Below are positions 48,756 to 57,189 of a stretch of 64,000 nucleotides of DNA, piece by piece. Below the pieces are notes generated by a model, which was not told where the DNA came from, did not search any database, and saw only the letters and a program-made list of their open reading frames with translations. Where the stretch lies: contig NZ_LMWH01000237.1 of assembly GCF_001507435.1 (NCBI RefSeq), positions 1 through 64,000 on the forward strand. The letters run 5' to 3'. The position numbers were made by a program, and so were the translations under genes. Within the stretch, counting starts at the first letter, position 1. Each line of letters starts with the position of its first letter. The DNA comes from Streptomyces sp. NRRL F-5122 (lineage in GTDB: Bacteria; Actinomycetota; Actinomycetes; Streptomycetales; Streptomycetaceae).

Positions 48756-49958
48756 ATGTCTGGAACGAACAGCACGACCTCCGTCATCGTGGCGGGTGCC
48801 CGCACCCCGATGGGACGGCTGCTCGGCTCGCTGAAATCCTTCTCCGGAGCCGACCTCGGCGGCTTCGCGATCAAGGCCGCCCTGGACCGTGCGGGGATCG
48901 GCGGCGACCAGGTGCAGTACGTGATCATGGGGCAGGTGCTGCAGGCCGGTGCCGGGCAGATCCCCGCACGTCAGGCCGCGGTCAAGGCCGGCATTCCGAT
49001 GAACGTCCCGGCGTTGACGATCAACAAGGTGTGCCTGTCGGGGCTCGACGCGATCGCGCTCGCCGACCAGCTGATCCGTGCGGGTGAATTCGACGTGATC
49101 GTCGCGGGCGGCCAGGAGTCCATGACCAACGCCCCGCACCTGCTGCCGAAGTCCCGCGAGGGCTTCAAGTACGGCGCGGTGCAGATGCTCGACGCGATGG
49201 CGCACGACGGTCTGACCGACTCCTTCGAGGGCATCGCCATGGGCGAGTCGACCGAGAAGCACAACGTCCGCCTGGGCCTCGGCCGGGCGGAGCAGGACGA
49301 GATCGCCGCGCTGTCCCACCAGCGCGCCGCCGCCGCCCAGAAGAACGGCGTCTTCGAGGCCGAGATCGCTCCGGTGGAGGTCCCGCAGCGCAAGGGCGAG
49401 CCGGTCCTCGTCAGCCAGGACGAGGGCATCCGCGGCGAGACGACGGTGGAGACGCTCGCGAAGCTGCGTCCGGCCTTCAGCAAGGACGGCACGATCACGG
49501 CCGGCTCCTCCTCGCAGATCTCCGACGGTGCGGCGGCCGTGGTCGTGATGAGCAAGGCCAAGGCGCAGGAGCTGGGCCTGGAGTGGATCGCCGAGATCGG
49601 CGCCCACGGCAACGTGGCGGGCCCGGACAACTCCCTGCAGTCGCAGCCGTCGAACGCGATCCGGCACGCGCTGAAGAAGGAGGGCCTCGAGGTCTCGGAC
49701 CTCGACCTGATCGAGATCAACGAGGCGTTCGCGGCGGTTGCCGTGCAGTCAATGAAGGATCTCGGGGTTTCCTCCGAAATGGTGAATGTCCATGGCGGCG
49801 CCATTGCCCTGGGGCACCCGATCGGGATGTCCGGGGCGCGGCTGGTCCTCCACCTCGCCCTGGAGCTGAAGCGGCGCGGCGGAGGGGTGGGCGCGGCCGC
49901 CCTGTGCGGCGGCGGCGGTCAGGGCGACGCCCTGATCGTGCGGGTGCCCAAGGCCTGA
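48756..49958 (+). CDS. Acetyl-CoA acetyltransferase (thiolase)
   Basis: Thiolase catalysing Claisen condensation of two acetyl-CoA to acetoacetyl-CoA, or the reverse. It has 400 residues. The acyl-accepting Cys is C93 in [12 protein letters not shown]. The conserved [26 protein letters not shown] (active-site His) and the C-terminal catalytic Cys in [12 protein letters not shown] are all intact. ATG 48756 follows GGAAGGGGA; an in-frame GTG 27 bases upstream is less likely. It precedes meaB by 46 bases, probably co-transcribed. Confidence 0.95.
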   Translation: MSGTNSTTSVIVAGARTPMGRLLGSLKSFSGADLGGFAIKAALDRAGIGGDQVQYVIMGQVLQAGAGQIPARQAAVKAGIPMNVPALTINKVCLSGLDAIALADQLIRAGEFDVIVAGGQESMTNAPHLLPKSREGFKYGAVQMLDAMAHDGLTDSFEGIAMGESTEKHNVRLGLGRAEQDEIAALSHQRAAAAQKNGVFEAEIAPVEVPQRKGEPVLVSQDEGIRGETTVETLAKLRPAFSKDGTITAGSSSQISDGAAAVVVMSKAKAQELGLEWIAEIGAHGNVAGPDNSLQSQPSNAIRHALKKEGLEVSDLDLIEINEAFAAVAVQSMKDLGVSSEMVNVHGGAIALGHPIGMSGARLVLHLALELKRRGGGVGAAALCGGGGQGDALIVRVPKA

Positions 49959-50004
49959 CCATCCCGTACCTCGCCACGTCGTCACGAATCGGAACGGAGC
50001 TGTG

Positions 50005-50961
50005 ATGCAGGACGTCTCCTCGCTGGTCGCCCAGGCCAGGGAAGGCCGGCCGCGGGCCGTGGCCCGGCTGATCTCCTTGGTCGAGGGGGCGTCCCCGCAG
50101 CTCAGGGAGGTCATGGCGGCCCTCGCCCCCCTCACGGGCGGGGCCTATGTGGTGGGCCTGACCGGCTCGCCCGGGGTGGGGAAGTCCACCTCCACCTCGG
50201 CGCTCGTGACGGCGTACCGCAAGCAGGGCAAGCGGGTCGGCGTCCTGGCCGTCGACCCGTCCTCGCCCTTCTCGGGCGGTGCGCTGCTGGGCGACCGCGT
50301 CCGGATGTCGGAGCATGCCTCGGACCCCGGCGTGTACATCCGTTCGATGGCTACGCGCGGGCATCTGGGCGGCCTCGCCTGGGCTGCTCCGCAGGCGATC
50401 CGGGTGCTGGACGCGGCGGGCTGCGACGTGATCCTGGTGGAGACCGTCGGCGTGGGCCAGTCGGAGGTGGAGATCGCCTCGCAGGCCGACACCTCGGTCG
50501 TGCTGCTGGCGCCCGGGATGGGCGACGGCATCCAGGCCGCGAAGGCGGGCATCCTGGAGATCGGCGACGTGTACGTCGTCAACAAGGCCGACCGCGACGG
50601 CGCGGACGCGACCGCGCGCGAGCTGAACCACATGCTGGGGCTCGGTGAGTCGCGCGCCCCGGGCGACTGGCGTCCGCCGATCGTGAAGACCGTCGCGGCG
50701 CGCGGCGAGGGCGTCGACGAGGTCGTCGAGGCGCTGGAGAAGCACCGGGCGTGGATGGAGGAGCGCGGGGTGCTCGCTGAGCGCCGGCGCAAGCGCGCCG
50801 GCCACGAGGTCGAGACGATCGCGGTGACGGCGCTGCGGGAGCGGATCGGCGATCTGCACGGCGACCGCCGTCTGGGCGCGCTGGCGGAGCGGATCGTGGC
50901 GGGGGAGCTTGATCCCTACCGGGCGGCGGACGAACTCGTGGCGGGTCTCACGAACGGCTGA
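50005..50961 (+). CDS. meaB: Methylmalonyl-CoA mutase-associated GTPase MeaB
   Basis: G3E-type GTPase that gates cofactor loading and protects AdoCbl-dependent acyl-CoA mutases. It has 318 residues. The P-loop is GSPGVGKST (54-62), with switch motifs DPSSPFSGGALLGDRVRM and ETVGVGQSE, and the guanine-specificity motif NKAD. The C-terminal helices (HEVETIAVTALRERIGDL) serve dimerisation. ATG 50005 is five bases after GGAG; GTG 50002 is the alternative. No mutase gene is adjacent; IcmA is 9 kb downstream, and the client may be another mutase elsewhere. Confidence 0.94.
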   Translation: MQDVSSLVAQAREGRPRAVARLISLVEGASPQLREVMAALAPLTGGAYVVGLTGSPGVGKSTSTSALVTAYRKQGKRVGVLAVDPSSPFSGGALLGDRVRMSEHASDPGVYIRSMATRGHLGGLAWAAPQAIRVLDAAGCDVILVETVGVGQSEVEIASQADTSVVLLAPGMGDGIQAAKAGILEIGDVYVVNKADRDGADATARELNHMLGLGESRAPGDWRPPIVKTVAARGEGVDEVVEALEKHRAWMEERGVLAERRRKRAGHEVETIAVTALRERIGDLHGDRRLGALAERIVAGELDPYRAADELVAGLTNG

Positions 50962-50976
50962 ACGGCCATCGGTGCC

Positions 50977-51012
50977 GGGTGCCGGGAAAGCCCGTGACGG
51001 GCCCCGGCACCC
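50977..51012 (+). terminator. Terminator after meaB
   Basis: A perfect 10-bp stem GGGTGCCGGG/CCCGGCACCC begins 16 bases after the meaB stop, with an inner GCCCG/CGGGC stem in the loop. Confidence 0.85.
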
Positions 51013-51148
51013 GCTGCTACGTTGATCCGCATGTTCCTCCTCTTGGCATAGGGCCTGCCCAGGTCCGCGATCGGCACACGGCGTCCGGCCGTGGTCGTCG
51101 CGGCACTCAGGCGTCCCCCTTCCATGCCTCCCGTCGAGGAACCTCCAC

Positions 51149-52513
51149 ATGCCCACGCCTGCTTTCGGGCGGCCTTCGTATGCCGCCGTTCTGCGTGTCC
51201 CCCACGCCCGCCGCACCTTCGCCGCCGCGCTGGTCGGCCGGCTGTCGTACGGGACGGTGTCCATCGCCGTCCTGCTGTCCGTGACCAGGGCCACCGGGTC
51301 CTACGCCGTGGCCGGTACGGTCATGGCGCTCTTCGGTGCCACCACGGTCCTCCTCTCGCCGCTGCGGGCGGCTTTCGTCGACCGGTACGGGCCCGGACGG
51401 GCGCTGACACCCATGGCACTGATCCACGCCGGGCTGCTCGCGGCGCTCGCAGTGGCGAGCTGGCGGCCCGGTGCGCCGGCACCGCTGCTCGCAGGCCTCG
51501 CCCTGGCCGCGGGTGCCTTCCCGCCCCCTCTGGGGCCCACGATGCGGGCCGTGTGGAGCGGGCTGATCGACGATCCCCGACTGCTGCAGCGCGCCTTCGG
51601 GCTCGACGGAGTGGTCGAGGAACTGCTGTTCGTGTCCGGGCCGCTGCTGGTGGGCGCACTTGTGCGGTGGGCGCCGCCTGCGGCGGGAGTGGCCCTCAGC
51701 GCGCTGCTGGTGGCCGTCGGCACCGCCGTCTTCGTCGCGTGCCCGCCGGTGGCCCGTACCCGGCCCGGCACGGCGCGGCGGGGCCGGTCCACGGGGCGCC
51801 CGCGGCTCGCGCCGGGGCTCGCCCAGCCGGTGACGGTGGCCGCCGGGGTCGGGCTGGGGATCGGCGCGCTGGATCTGCTGGTCCTGGCCTTCGCCGAGCA
51901 GCGGCACTACGGCGACGGCGTCGCGGCGTGGGTGCTGGCGGCGCTGTCCGCGGGCAGCGCCGTCGGCGGGCTGCTGAACGGCGCGGTCGACTGGCGCACG
52001 AGCGCCCGGGTCAGGCTGCCGGTGCCGGCGGCGGCGCTCGGGCTGACGCTGGCCGTGGCGGGCATCGCTCCCGGCGTCGCGGTTCTGACGGCGGCCGTGG
52101 CCTGTGCGGGCCTGTTCATCGCCCCCGCCCTGACGACGTCGTACCTGATCGCGGACGAGTCGGCACCACCGGGCCTGCGCACACAGGCCGGAGCCTGGGT
52201 GAACACGGCGGTCAACGCGGGCAGCTCGGCGGGCTCGGCGGCGGTGGGCGTGCTGCTGGGCCGGCTGCCGCTGGGCGTCTGCTTCGCCGTGTCCGGCGCG
52301 GCCACGCTGACCGCGGCCGTCGCCGCTCTCGCCGGCCGGCCGGGCGCTGTGCTCGGGGCGCGGCGGTGCCGGCCCGGACCACCGGCGACGGACCGGGAGC
52401 GGTCCGTCGGCGCCGTGCCCGTGGATGTCGCGCCGGAGGCCGGGGGCGGGTTCCCGGCCGTTCCGTCCGCCCGCGGCGCGCGGCAGGGGCGCCGGGGCGG
52501 TCGGCGGCGCTGA
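51149..52513 (+). CDS. Major facilitator superfamily transporter
   Basis: MFS protein of 454 residues with about twelve hydrophobic segments and a hydrophilic, Arg- and Pro-rich tail from about residue 405. The loop between helices 2 and 3 (PLRAAFVDRYGPGRAL) fits the MFS signature region, and the sequence looks like exporters of the drug-efflux type. The substrate is unknown. ATG 51149 has GAGGA upstream. It faces the MarR gene 90 bases away, so regulation of one by the other is possible but not shown. Confidence 0.85.
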   Translation: MPTPAFGRPSYAAVLRVPHARRTFAAALVGRLSYGTVSIAVLLSVTRATGSYAVAGTVMALFGATTVLLSPLRAAFVDRYGPGRALTPMALIHAGLLAALAVASWRPGAPAPLLAGLALAAGAFPPPLGPTMRAVWSGLIDDPRLLQRAFGLDGVVEELLFVSGPLLVGALVRWAPPAAGVALSALLVAVGTAVFVACPPVARTRPGTARRGRSTGRPRLAPGLAQPVTVAAGVGLGIGALDLLVLAFAEQRHYGDGVAAWVLAALSAGSAVGGLLNGAVDWRTSARVRLPVPAAALGLTLAVAGIAPGVAVLTAAVACAGLFIAPALTTSYLIADESAPPGLRTQAGAWVNTAVNAGSSAGSAAVGVLLGRLPLGVCFAVSGAATLTAAVAALAGRPGAVLGARRCRPGPPATDRERSVGAVPVDVAPEAGGGFPAVPSARGARQGRRGGRRR

Positions 52514-52603
52514 CGGTCACCGTCGTGCGGTGCCCGTCGGGGCGGTCGGCGGTGCCGGCGCATCCGCCGGCCGCCCACGACTCCGGGTGACCCCGGGGTA
52601 CCG

Positions 52604-53080
52604 CTAGGGCTTGCCCCGCTGCCCCCGCAGGTGTTCCGCGATCGGGCGCAGGGACTTGTGGAGCTGCTCCAGGTCGTCCGGGGAGAGCAGGTCCATGAAG
52701 TGCCGCCGCACGGACGCCACGTGGTGCGGTGCGACTTTCTGCATCGTCTCCAGGCCTTGGTCCGTGAGGACCGCGAACAGGCCCCGACGGTCCGACTCGC
52801 AGTTCTCGCGCCGTACCAGATTCGCGTTCTCCATGCGGGTGATCTGGTGCGACAGGCGACTCTTGGACTGGAGGGTGGCGGCCGCGAGGTCGCTCATCCG
52901 CATCCGCATGCCCTCCGACTCCGAGAGATTCACGAGGATCTCGTAGTCGTTCATCGTCAGGCCGAACGGCTGCAAGTCCCGCTCGAGCTGGTACGTCAAC
53001 AGCCTGTTGACCTCCAGGTGGGTGCGCCAGGCGCACTGCTCCGCATCGGTCAGCCAGCGCGTGGCCGTCTCGGTCTCCAT
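52604..53080 (-). CDS. MarR-family transcriptional regulator
   Basis: A winged-helix MarR regulator of 158 residues. The DNA-binding region is MNDYEILVNLSESEGMRMRMSDLAAATLQSKSRLSHQITRMENANLVRRE, with the wing arginines in ENCESDRRGLFAVLT. Dimerisation helices lie at both ends. It begins at ATG 53080. An ACCTAAAAGGT inverted repeat lies just upstream (53092-53102) and could be its own operator. The gene follows the AIM24 operon on the same strand after 92 bases and converges with the MFS gene. Confidence 0.9.
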   Translation of the reverse strand: METETATRWLTDAEQCAWRTHLEVNRLLTYQLERDLQPFGLTMNDYEILVNLSESEGMRMRMSDLAAATLQSKSRLSHQITRMENANLVRRENCESDRRGLFAVLTDQGLETMQKVAPHHVASVRRHFMDLLSPDDLEQLHKSLRPIAEHLRGQRGKP

Positions 53081-53091
53081 GAATCAAGTCT

Positions 53092-53102
53092 ACCTAAAAG
53101 GT
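53092..53102 (-). promoter_or_regulatory. Candidate MarR operator
   Basis: The 11-base inverted repeat ACCTAAAAGGT, within an AT-rich patch, lies 12 bases upstream of the marR start. It is placed where autoregulation would occur; the dyad is short. Confidence 0.4.
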
Positions 53103-53172
53103 TGAAAGGCGAACTAGTGAGGGTGGTGTGACGGTGCGCACGCGTTCGATGTCACACTCCGCAGACTACCGC

Positions 53173-53967
53173 TCACAGCCCGAAGCGACGCTGGAGGTCC
53201 CCCAGCTGTCCGGGAAGGCGCGGTGCCCCCGGCGGCCCCTGGTGACCGGGTACCCCGCCGCCGCCAGGTACTCCGGGCTCGTTCGGGACCGCTCCCGTGG
53301 CCTGCTCCGCCATCAGTGTCTCCGTGGACTGGAGCAGGACGGTACCCGCTCCGACGAACTCGAACTGGTGCTCCTCCCCGGAGGCGCCCCCGAGCCCCGT
53401 CATCGCACGTAGACCGCCCCATACACCGGTCAGGTACCCGTGGTCGTAGTGATGGCAGGGCGACGGGCAGTCGGCCCAGCCGACCAGGGCCTGCGGGTCC
53501 ACCCGGATCGGGGGTTCCATGAACACCACCGGACCGTTTGACGCGGCGACGAACTTGCCGGTTCCGATCAGGGTCAGGAAGCCCGGAATGATCGACTGCT
53601 TGAGGGAGAGACTTGGCTGAAAAGCGAGGAGGTTGCCCGAGCGAATGGTCAGATTGCCGTCGTCCAGGTCATATGAATTCACGTCGAAGGCCCGGTCGGC
53701 GAGGAGCATCTTGCCCGAGCCGTCGGCCACCACCCAGTCGCCCGCGTGCAGTGGCGAATGAAAGGACGTGCGGACGACGCGGTCGAGCCGCCCGTGCCCC
53801 ACGCCGTTGAACTCGATCGAGCCGTAGTAGGCGATCATCTTGCCCTTCTGCAGGAACCACTGGCTCCCCTTGAGCTCCACGCAGAAGGTGTACTTGTTGA
53901 CGTTCTCGTCGACCGGGAGGGTCATCGGGTCGTGCACGACGGGGCCGGCGCCCGGGTAGGTGGTCAC
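53173..53967 (-). CDS. AIM24 family protein (third of three)
   Basis: An AIM24-domain protein of 264 residues with a beta-rich core. Typical features are QWFLQKGKMIAYYGSIEFNG at the start, RSGNLLAFQPSLSL in the middle, and a late EEHQFEFVGAGTVLLQSTE. A Pro/Gly-rich tail (about 45 residues, VPGGGGVPGHQGPPGAPRLPGQ) is unique to this copy, and it has a CPSPCHHYDHGY segment with two Cys and three His. No signal peptide or membrane helix. Its GTG start overlaps the stop of the middle copy by four bases. Bacterial AIM24 proteins have no established function. Confidence 0.85.
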   Translation of the reverse strand: MTTYPGAGPVVHDPMTLPVDENVNKYTFCVELKGSQWFLQKGKMIAYYGSIEFNGVGHGRLDRVVRTSFHSPLHAGDWVVADGSGKMLLADRAFDVNSYDLDDGNLTIRSGNLLAFQPSLSLKQSIIPGFLTLIGTGKFVAASNGPVVFMEPPIRVDPQALVGWADCPSPCHHYDHGYLTGVWGGLRAMTGLGGASGEEHQFEFVGAGTVLLQSTETLMAEQATGAVPNEPGVPGGGGVPGHQGPPGAPRLPGQLGDLQRRFGL

Positions 53968-54614
53968 AGCTTCTCCTCCGACGCCTGTACGTACACCGCA
54001 CCGCTGCCGCTCAGCTCAAGCTGGAACGCCTCGCCCGAGCCGCGGCCGACCATGTCGCGCCAGCCGAGTGCCGTCGAGAGCTTGTTGCGCACGTCGCCGT
54101 GGTGGGCGACGTACGCCTGGGGATCGACGTGGACCGGGCGCTGCGGGGTGATCGGCACCTCGAAGACCCCGCCGTGCGCCATCACGGCGACCGCGCCGCG
54201 CCCGGTGAGCGTCGTGGTGAACAACCCCTGGCCCGTGACCTGGCCGCGCACCAGGCCCATGACCCCGCCCTGCGAGCCCATGAACATCGTGCCCTGCTGG
54301 AGGGTCCCCTCGAAGGCGAGCAGCCGGTCCGCCTCGACGTACAGGGTGTCGCCCGTGAGGTGGATCACCTGGATGTGGTGGCCGCCGTGCCCGAACAGCA
54401 CCGTGCCACTGCCCTCGACCGTCATCAGCGGGGTCGCCTCGTTCGCGACGCGGCGGCCGATCATCGACATGACCCCGCCCTGACCGCCCTGGATGTCGGG
54501 CGTGAAGGAGACGTCGCCCTTGTAGGCGAGCATCGCTCCCCGCTGACTGAACAGCCGCTGCCCCGGGACGACCGTCGCCTCGATCATCTTCGCGTTGACT
54601 TCGCGGAAGGCCAT
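53964..54614 (-). CDS. AIM24 family protein (second of three)
   Basis: 216 residues of AIM24 fold. Features include QRLFSQRGAMLAYKGDVSFTP, TLYVEADRLLAFEGTLQQG and GEAFQLELSGSGAVYVQASE at the end. It contains many internal Gly-Gly-Val-Met and beta-strand repeats. No signal peptide or membrane segment. It starts at ATG 54614, one base past the stop of the first copy, and overlaps the third copy by four bases, so all three are translated together. It is recognisably paralogous to its two neighbours. Confidence 0.87.
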   Translation of the reverse strand: MAFREVNAKMIEATVVPGQRLFSQRGAMLAYKGDVSFTPDIQGGQGGVMSMIGRRVANEATPLMTVEGSGTVLFGHGGHHIQVIHLTGDTLYVEADRLLAFEGTLQQGTMFMGSQGGVMGLVRGQVTGQGLFTTTLTGRGAVAVMAHGGVFEVPITPQRPVHVDPQAYVAHHGDVRNKLSTALGWRDMVGRGSGEAFQLELSGSGAVYVQASEEKL

Positions 54615-54615
54615 G

Positions 54616-55254
54616 TCAGACGTCCCCCGCGATCGTGTTGCGCTCGCTGGGCTGGACGTAGACCAGTCCGTCCCCCTCGAAGCGGATCTGGAAGGCCTCG
54701 CCGCCGCCCTCGCCGAGGAACGTGCGGAAGGTCACCCCGGACTGGAACGACTGCCGCAGATTGCCCCGGTGTGCCACGTACGCGCCGGGGTCGACGGTCA
54801 GCGGATACTGCGCGCTCACCCGCAGCACCACCGCCGGACCGTCCGACATGATCGCCGCCTGGCCGTGGCCCTCGACGGTCGTCGTGAACAGGCCGTTGCC
54901 CTGCGAGGTGCCGCGCAGCCCGGTGAACGTCGTCCCCGTGCGCAGTCCGGCGTCGGTCGCGAGGAGGTTGCTCGACTCGACGTACAGCTTGTCCCCCTGG
55001 AGATCGACGAGGTTGATCTCGGAGGCCCGGTCCGCGAACCAGCACGTACCGTGCCCCCGCACCTCCATCACGGTCATCTGTTCGCCGGTGAGCCGCCGGG
55101 TCACCATTCCCCGGAGCCCCTCACCGCCGCCGGTGAGCTTCTTGAAGGCCATCTGCCCGTCGTAGGCGACCATGGAGCCGTTCTTCGCCTTCACGGCGTC
55201 CCCGGTCATGTCGACGGCCAGCACCTTGCTGCCTTGGAGTCGGAACATCGCCAC
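54616..55254 (-). CDS. AIM24 family protein (first of three)
   Basis: 212 residues of AIM24 fold. Shared features are KNGSMVAYDGQMAFKKL near the N-terminus, LYVESSNLLATDAGLRTG, a FTTTVEGHGQAAIMSDGP segment matching FTTTLTGRGAVAVMAHGG of the second copy, and GEAFQIRFEGDGLVYVQPSE at the end. It is the promoter-proximal gene of a three-gene operon. GTG 55254 (reading MAMFRLQGSK) is chosen; ATG 55248 is possible. The 245 bases upstream, shared with the divergent DUF3817 gene, should contain the promoter. Confidence 0.87.
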   Translation of the reverse strand: MAMFRLQGSKVLAVDMTGDAVKAKNGSMVAYDGQMAFKKLTGGGEGLRGMVTRRLTGEQMTVMEVRGHGTCWFADRASEINLVDLQGDKLYVESSNLLATDAGLRTGTTFTGLRGTSQGNGLFTTTVEGHGQAAIMSDGPAVVLRVSAQYPLTVDPGAYVAHRGNLRQSFQSGVTFRTFLGEGGGEAFQIRFEGDGLVYVQPSERNTIAGDV

Positions 55255-55499
55255 GTGGCGACGGTAGCGGCCGGGCGGGGGGAGCGGACAGAGCCGTGTG
55301 GTGGATCCGGTCCCTGACCCGTCCCTGAGAGAACAGGCGTACCAGTGGTCCCGTCGGCGACCAGCGGCGGGTGGGCGGCCCGACACCCCGCACCCCGTTC
55401 CGGGCCCGCCGGGTCCCTGATGTCACAATGGGGCCGACGCTTGTGCGTACGTTCACAAAGCGACTGCGTCGTCAGCGAATCTCCCACCGAAGGTGACCC

Positions 55500-55844
55500 G
55501 TGGACATAAAGACCGCCACCGCCCTCCGCCGGCTCCGCCTTGTCTCGGCCCCCGAAGCAGTCTCCTTCCTTCTGCTGCTGCTCTGCTCGGTGCTGAAGCG
55601 CACCACGGACTTCAACGCGGTGCCCGTCATGGGCTCGATCCACGGGATCCTCTTCATCCTGTACGTGATCTTCTGGGCGGACGCCTGGAACCGCACCAAG
55701 TGGCCGCTGCGGACCGCCGCCCTCTACTTCGTGCTGTCCGTGCTGCCGACCGGCGGCTTCTTCGCCGAGCGCATGCTGCGCCGTGAGGCCGAGAACGCCG
55801 TGATCGCCGCGCGCGCCCGCAAGGAAGGGATCGTGAACGCGTGA
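55500..55844 (+). CDS. DUF3817 membrane protein
   Basis: A small integral membrane protein of 114 residues with three hydrophobic segments (about 19-33, 44-60 and 68-86). It has the family pattern [21 protein letters not shown]...[17 protein letters not shown]...[21 protein letters not shown]. Function unknown. GTG 55500 is preceded by GAAGGTGA. The stop overlaps the start of the next gene by four bases (GTGA). A second DUF3817 gene lies at 59044-59382 with the same HG...YVxY and PTxxFFxER elements. Confidence 0.88.
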   Translation: MDIKTATALRRLRLVSAPEAVSFLLLLLCSVLKRTTDFNAVPVMGSIHGILFILYVIFWADAWNRTKWPLRTAALYFVLSVLPTGGFFAERMLRREAENAVIAARARKEGIVNA

Positions 55845-56137
55845 TCGTCGCCTTCTCCGTGACACCGCTCGGGGTCGGCGAGGACGTGGGGGAGTACGTC
55901 GCCGACGCCGTCCGGGTCGTACGGGAATCGGGTCTGCCGAACCGCACCGACGCCATGTTCACCTCGATCGAGGGCGACTGGGACGAGGTCATGGACGTCG
56001 TGAAGCGCGCCGTCGCCTCGGTCGAGGAGCGTGCGCCACGGGTGTCCTTGGTGCTGAAGGCGGACATCCGCCCGAGTGTGACCGACGGCCTCACCTCGAA
56101 GGTGGAGACGGTGGAGCGCTATCTGTCCGGCAGGTGA
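55841..56137 (+). CDS. MTH1187-family thiamine-binding-like protein
   Basis: A 98-residue protein of the MTH1187/YkoF-like (DUF77) family, small ferredoxin-like folds of which some members bind thiamine. Visible features are [31 protein letters not shown], a strand region [20 protein letters not shown], and [12 protein letters not shown]. Thiamine binding is inferred from the family only. It overlaps the DUF3817 gene by four bases and is followed by a strong terminator. Confidence 0.85.
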   Translation: MIVAFSVTPLGVGEDVGEYVADAVRVVRESGLPNRTDAMFTSIEGDWDEVMDVVKRAVASVEERAPRVSLVLKADIRPSVTDGLTSKVETVERYLSGR

Positions 56138-56153
56138 GCCCTCATGGACCACG

Positions 56154-56184
56154 GAGAACCCCGGCCCCGAGGGCCGGGGTTCTC
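56154..56184 (+). terminator. Terminator after the thiamine-binding-like gene
   Basis: A perfect 14-bp stem GAGAACCCCGGCCC with a 3-base loop, 17 bases after the stop, followed by TTGTG. Confidence 0.9.
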
Positions 56185-56197
56185 TTGTGCCCGGTGA

Positions 56198-56213
56198 TTG
56201 AGCGTTCGCTCAA
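56198..56213. promoter_or_regulatory. Upstream 16-bp palindrome, probable TetR operator
   Basis: TTGAGCGTTCGCTCAA is a perfect 7+2+7 inverted repeat, 67 bases before the SRPBCC-membrane gene. Together with its partner at 56240 it forms a pair suited to a TetR dimer; the TetR gene of the same operon is the likely binder. Confidence 0.75.
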
Positions 56214-56239
56214 ATCCGTTGTACTGTCGGGCCGGTCGC

Positions 56240-56255
56240 TTGAGCAGTCGCTCAA
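56240..56255. promoter_or_regulatory. Downstream 16-bp palindrome, probable TetR operator
   Basis: TTGAGCAGTCGCTCAA shares both half-sites of the upstream copy (6+4+6). It begins 42 bases after it, four helical turns, and ends 9 bases before the GTG start. A repressor bound here would block transcription or initiation. Confidence 0.75.
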
Positions 56256-56264
56256 AAGGGTGCC

Positions 56265-57035
56265 GTGGCAGGGGGATTGGCATTGGGGCTCTACGCGGAG
56301 GCGTGCATACGCGGTGACCTCGACGACCTGTGGGCGAGGACGCGGGACCCCCGGCACCACCCACGCTGGGATCTGCGCTTCACCGAGATCGAGCCCCTTC
56401 CCGGCACCGAGGGGGGACCGCGGCGCTTCGGCTACGCGATACGCGTCCTGCCTTTTCTGACGTTCTCCGGGACCGGGGTGTCGGCGGGGGAGAAGACGCG
56501 GCCGGACGGTACACGCGCCTGCGCGCTGCGGTTCTCCTCACCGCATCCGCTGTCGCTGATCGCGGAGGGCGGCGGCTACTGGCAGTACGTGCCCGACGGC
56601 GACGGCGTCCGCTTCCTGACGGGGTACGACTACCGGCCGCGCTGGGGCGCGTTCGGTGCGCTCGCAGACCGCCTGGTCCTGCGCCGGCTCATGGGCTGGG
56701 CGACGGCCTGGTCCTTGGACCGGCTCCGGCTCTGGCTGGAGCGCGGCGTCGCGCCGGAGCGCGCGCTGGCGAACTGGCTCGTGGAACTGGCCGTCCGCGC
56801 CCTGGTCGTCACCGCCGCCTGTACCGGGCTCTTCCTGGGCCCCTTCCTGCGCCTCTCCGGCCCGGTGGCGGCCTCGATGGCCTATGTGTGCCCGTTGCTG
56901 CTGGCCGTCGTGATCGCCTTCGCCCTGTTCACCTCGCCCCTTCCCGGCACGCCCGCCGCCCGCCGCTGTCTGCGCACCCCGCCCACATGGGCGCGTGCGC
57001 CGCGACTCCTCGCGACCCTGGAGCACCCGTCATGA
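56265..57035 (+). CDS. SRPBCC-like domain fused to C-terminal membrane helices
   Basis: 256 residues. The first part resembles a START/SRPBCC ligand-binding fold (LYAEACIRGDLDDLWARTRDPRHHPRWDLRFTEIEPLPG, then FGYAIRVLPFLTFSGTG and YWQYVPDGDGVRFLTGYDYRPRWG). From about residue 165, two to three hydrophobic helices follow (VELAVRALVVTAACTGLFLGPFL, VAASMAYVCPLLLAVVIAFALF) and a short basic tail. This pairing suggests a membrane-attached lipid- or polyketide-binding protein, an inference. The start is GTG 56265; TTG 56277, just after GGGGGA, is an alternative. It is led by two palindromes and followed by a TetR gene. Confidence 0.65.
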   Translation: MAGGLALGLYAEACIRGDLDDLWARTRDPRHHPRWDLRFTEIEPLPGTEGGPRRFGYAIRVLPFLTFSGTGVSAGEKTRPDGTRACALRFSSPHPLSLIAEGGGYWQYVPDGDGVRFLTGYDYRPRWGAFGALADRLVLRRLMGWATAWSLDRLRLWLERGVAPERALANWLVELAVRALVVTAACTGLFLGPFLRLSGPVAASMAYVCPLLLAVVIAFALFTSPLPGTPAARRCLRTPPTWARAPRLLATLEHPS

Positions 57036-57189
57036 CCTCGGTCCTTTGTGCCCGGCACCCGACGTCCGCCCCGGCGCCGTGCGCAGCGCCGCGGGGCGCG
57101 GGCGGGCGGCGTCCGTGTGCGGCGCCGGGGTACGGGCGGGTGTGCGGGGCGTACCCGGGTCGGCGGCCGGCCCGGCGACAGGCGCGGGC

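Noticed and set aside
50916..51032. Minus-strand small frame MRINVAAGAGARHG... with an AGAGGAGGAAC ribosome-like site
   Set aside because: The site is excellent, but the frame runs antisense through the meaB terminator hairpin and into meaB, with no promoter or conserved leader-peptide pattern.
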